Source: Anaerolineales bacterium (GTDB lineage Bacteria; Chloroflexota; Anaerolineae; Anaerolineales; DRMV01). From it: a stretch of 8,919 nucleotides of DNA. The DNA is taken from the NCBI GenBank assembly GCA_026991215.1, contig JALXBY010000018.1:1-8919 (forward strand), written 5' to 3'. Within the stretch, counting starts at the first letter, position 1. Every line of letters begins with the position of its first letter. The position numbers and the translations under genes were made by a program. The notes under the pieces were generated by a model that ran no database searches, was not told the DNA's origin, and saw nothing but the letters and a program-made list of their open reading frames with translations. This document shows, piece by piece, positions 7,415 to 8,919 of the stretch.

Positions 7415-8870
7415 CGTCTTCTTCCTCCTGTTTGACCGCTTCCCAAAGGGCATCCATCTCCTCCAGCGTGGCTTCGTTCAGGCCCCGGCCTTGTTGGTGC
7501 AGGCGGCGTTCCACTTCCTGGAAACGGCGGACGAAACGGGCCACGGTCTCGCGCAGGGCGCTTTCCGCGTCCACATTGTACCATCGGGCCAGGTTGACCA
7601 GGGCGAACAGGGCATCGCCAATTTCGCGCATACGGGCTTCGGGCGTCGCGGCGGCCCGGAGTTCCTGCAGTTCCTCTTCGACCTTTGCCCACACGCCTTC
7701 GATATCCGGCCAGTCGAAGCCCACGTCGGCCACTTTGCGCTGTACGGCCTGGGCCTTGGCCAGCGCGGGCAGGGCCTTGCCCACACCTTCCAGGATGCTC
7801 TTGCGGGCCCTGCCCTGGGCCTTTTCCTCTTGCTTTTTGATTTGCTCCCAGTTGCGCAGCACTTCGTCGGCATCCCGCACCTGCACGTCGCCGAACACGT
7901 GGGGGTGCCGGCGGACCATCTTGCGGTGGATGTGCTGGAGCACGTCGGGCATGGTGAACTCGCCTTCCTCGGTGGCGATTTGGGTGTGCATCAGAATCTG
8001 AAGCAGCAGGTCCCCCAACTCTTCCATAAGGGCCTGGGGGTCGTCGCGGTCCAGCGCGTCCAACACTTCGTAGGTTTCTTCCAGCAGGTAGGGCCGCAGG
8101 GATTTGTGGGTCTGTTTTCGGTCCCAGGGGCAGCCATCGGGGGCCCGGAGCCGGGCCACCACTTCCTGGAAGGACTCGAACGCGCTTTCGTAGTCCAGGG
8201 GCGGCACGTAGAGGGTGGTCAGCAGGCCGATGTCCGGGTCCCGGTCCAGTTCGTAGAGGGGCACCTGGCGCACGGTTTCTTCGGGCAGGCCGGCCCGGTG
8301 CACCAGATAGACGGGGTGGGTATCCGGGTAGTGGTACATCAGGGTGAGTTTGACGTTGGAGGCCACATGGCGGGCGTACATCTGGGCCACCACCGCGGGC
8401 ACGTTGGGGGGGAAGGGCGGCACATGGCGCCGGGCCAGTTCCAGGGCGTCCACCACCGCGGTGTGGGGCAGGGGGTCGCGGCCCAAGGCCCGGAACACAG
8501 GTTCCAGGAAACTCATGCCTTCCACAACCCGCAGGGGCAGGCCCTGGGCTTCGGCCCGTTCCCGCAGCAGCCGGCCCGTGATTTCACCCACGAAGGGGTG
8601 CCCCGGCACCGCGTAAATCACGCCCTGGGGCCGGCGGCCCAGTTCCAGGACCTTTTCCACAATGGTTTCGTACACCTCTTCGAAGGTCTCGGCCTGCTCG
8701 TAGATGGCGTCGAAACTGTGGACCCGGACCGTGGCCGGCAGGGCCTCCAGCGTGGGGTGCTGCCGGGTGCGTACGTAGACTTCGTCGGCGTTCCTGAGGA
8801 GGTCCCAGGCCTCCAGGGTGAGGAATTTGGGGTGACCGGGTCCCAGGCCAACCAGGGTGATGCCGGACAT
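7407..8870 (-). CDS. mazG: Tetrapyrrole-methylase-like/MazG fusion (YabN type), nucleoside triphosphate pyrophosphohydrolase
   Basis: This is a 487-residue fusion, nearly the length of Bacillus subtilis YabN. Residues 1-225 form a tetrapyrrole (corrin/porphyrin) methylase-like domain, with LVGLGPGHPKFLT at 6-18 and YAVPGHPFVGE at 86-96; the SAM-binding fold is recognisable but its substrate is unknown. Residues 230-487 form the MazG domain, which hydrolyses NTPs or aberrant dNTPs to monophosphate and pyrophosphate. They contain CPWDRKQTHKSL (247-258), EETYE (264-268) and EELGD (283-287) with the metal-binding acidic residues, and a second repeat with EIGDALFALVN (416-426). The ATG at 8870 follows AGGAGG (8877-8882) at 6 nt. 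The end overlaps the L,D-transpeptidase start. Upstream is another heptad tract, so any promoter lies outside the window. Role: probable house-cleaning of the nucleotide pool in the cytoplasm. Confidence 0.95.
   Translation of the reverse strand: MSGITLVGLGPGHPKFLTLEAWDLLRNADEVYVRTRQHPTLEALPATVRVHSFDAIYEQAETFEEVYETIVEKVLELGRRPQGVIYAVPGHPFVGEITGRLLRERAEAQGLPLRVVEGMSFLEPVFRALGRDPLPHTAVVDALELARRHVPPFPPNVPAVVAQMYARHVASNVKLTLMYHYPDTHPVYLVHRAGLPEETVRQVPLYELDRDPDIGLLTTLYVPPLDYESAFESFQEVVARLRAPDGCPWDRKQTHKSLRPYLLEETYEVLDALDRDDPQALMEELGDLLLQILMHTQIATEEGEFTMPDVLQHIHRKMVRRHPHVFGDVQVRDADEVLRNWEQIKKQEEKAQGRARKSILEGVGKALPALAKAQAVQRKVADVGFDWPDIEGVWAKVEEELQELRAAATPEARMREIGDALFALVNLARWYNVDAESALRETVARFVRRFQEVERRLHQQGRGLNEATLEEMDALWEAVKQEEEDGG
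7424..7429 (-). promoter_or_regulatory. Ribosome binding site for the preferred transpeptidase start
   Basis: AGGAGG on the minus strand, inside the last codons of mazG, lies 9 nt before the GTG at 7414. A second possible site, GGAGG at 7460-7464, lies 6 nt before the alternative ATG at 7453. Both fall in coding sequence rich in Glu codons, so chance occurrence is possible. Confidence 0.45.
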
Positions 8871-8882
8871 GAGGCGCCTCCT
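8871..8882 (-). promoter_or_regulatory. mazG ribosome binding site overlapped by a perfect palindrome
   Basis: AGGAGG lies 6 nt before the mazG ATG. The 10 bases between and across it, GAGGCGCCTC (8871-8880), read identically on both strands. The palindrome could be an operator half-site pair or a chance GC-rich match; it has no loop, so intramolecular sequestration of the site is unlikely. Confidence 0.5.
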
Positions 8883-8889
8883 GGGGGAA

Positions 8890-8917
8890 GTGGACAGTGG
8901 ACAGTGGTCAGTGGTCA
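8890..8917 (-). repeat. Heptad repeat tract, 4 visible units, upstream of mazG
   Basis: Read from 8917 down, the units are TGACCAC, TGACCAC, TGTCCAC and TGTCCAC, followed by TTCCCCC and the mazG ribosome binding site. The window edge cuts the tract, so its full length and whether it begins at the stop codon of the next gene upstream cannot be seen. The units match those beside the Uma2 genes closely. Confidence 0.8.
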
Positions 8918-8919
8918 GC

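Overview
The window is GC-rich bacterial DNA carrying strong AGGAGG-type ribosome binding sites. It holds eight genes: seven on the minus strand and one on the plus strand. The gene set fits a member of the Chloroflexota, perhaps Anaerolineae-like: an F1F0 ATP synthase operon, multicopy Uma2-family nucleases, a YabN-type methylase/MazG fusion, and an SH3-plus-YkuD L,D-transpeptidase. That placement is inferred from gene content; no rRNA or other phylogenetic marker was compared.

Right to left on the minus strand, the first block (8870 to 5972) is mazG (tetrapyrrole-methylase/MazG fusion), then an exported L,D-transpeptidase whose start overlaps the end of mazG, then a 76-residue SWIM zinc-finger protein. 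It ends at a strong hairpin (5940-5962). The convergent plus-strand gene (4993-5931), a lipid/diacylglycerol kinase family protein, ends just on the other side, so the hairpin probably serves both genes.

A divergent intergenic region (4747-4992) holds one plausible sigma70-like promoter for atpA and a weaker one for the lipid kinase. The second block (4746 to 1, minus strand) is an F1 ATP synthase operon: atpA, two near-identical Uma2-family nuclease genes, atpG, and the first 159 codons of atpD, which the window cuts inside its P-loop. The usual order is atpA-atpG-atpD with no gene between atpA and atpG. AtpA also carries an extra segment of about 55 residues in its nucleotide-binding domain.

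The most striking feature is five intergenic tracts of degenerate 7-bp repeats. Read on the minus strand, most units fit YRRCNRY (for example TAACGGC, TGACCAC, TAGCAGT). About 54 units lie at 1501-1605, 2257-2305, 2943-3075, 4846-4908 and 8890-8917. Three tracts surround the Uma2 genes and fill the spacers almost completely. The stop codons of atpA and both Uma2 genes are in phase with the heptads. Because the first three bases are often TAA, TAG or TGA and 7 is not a multiple of 3, the longer tracts close all three reading frames. The Uma2 duplication unit (686 bp) consists of one gene plus one tract, so the nuclease and repeat look like one mobile or amplifiable module placed inside an essential operon. 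Whether the tracts are functional or selfish cannot be decided from this sequence alone.
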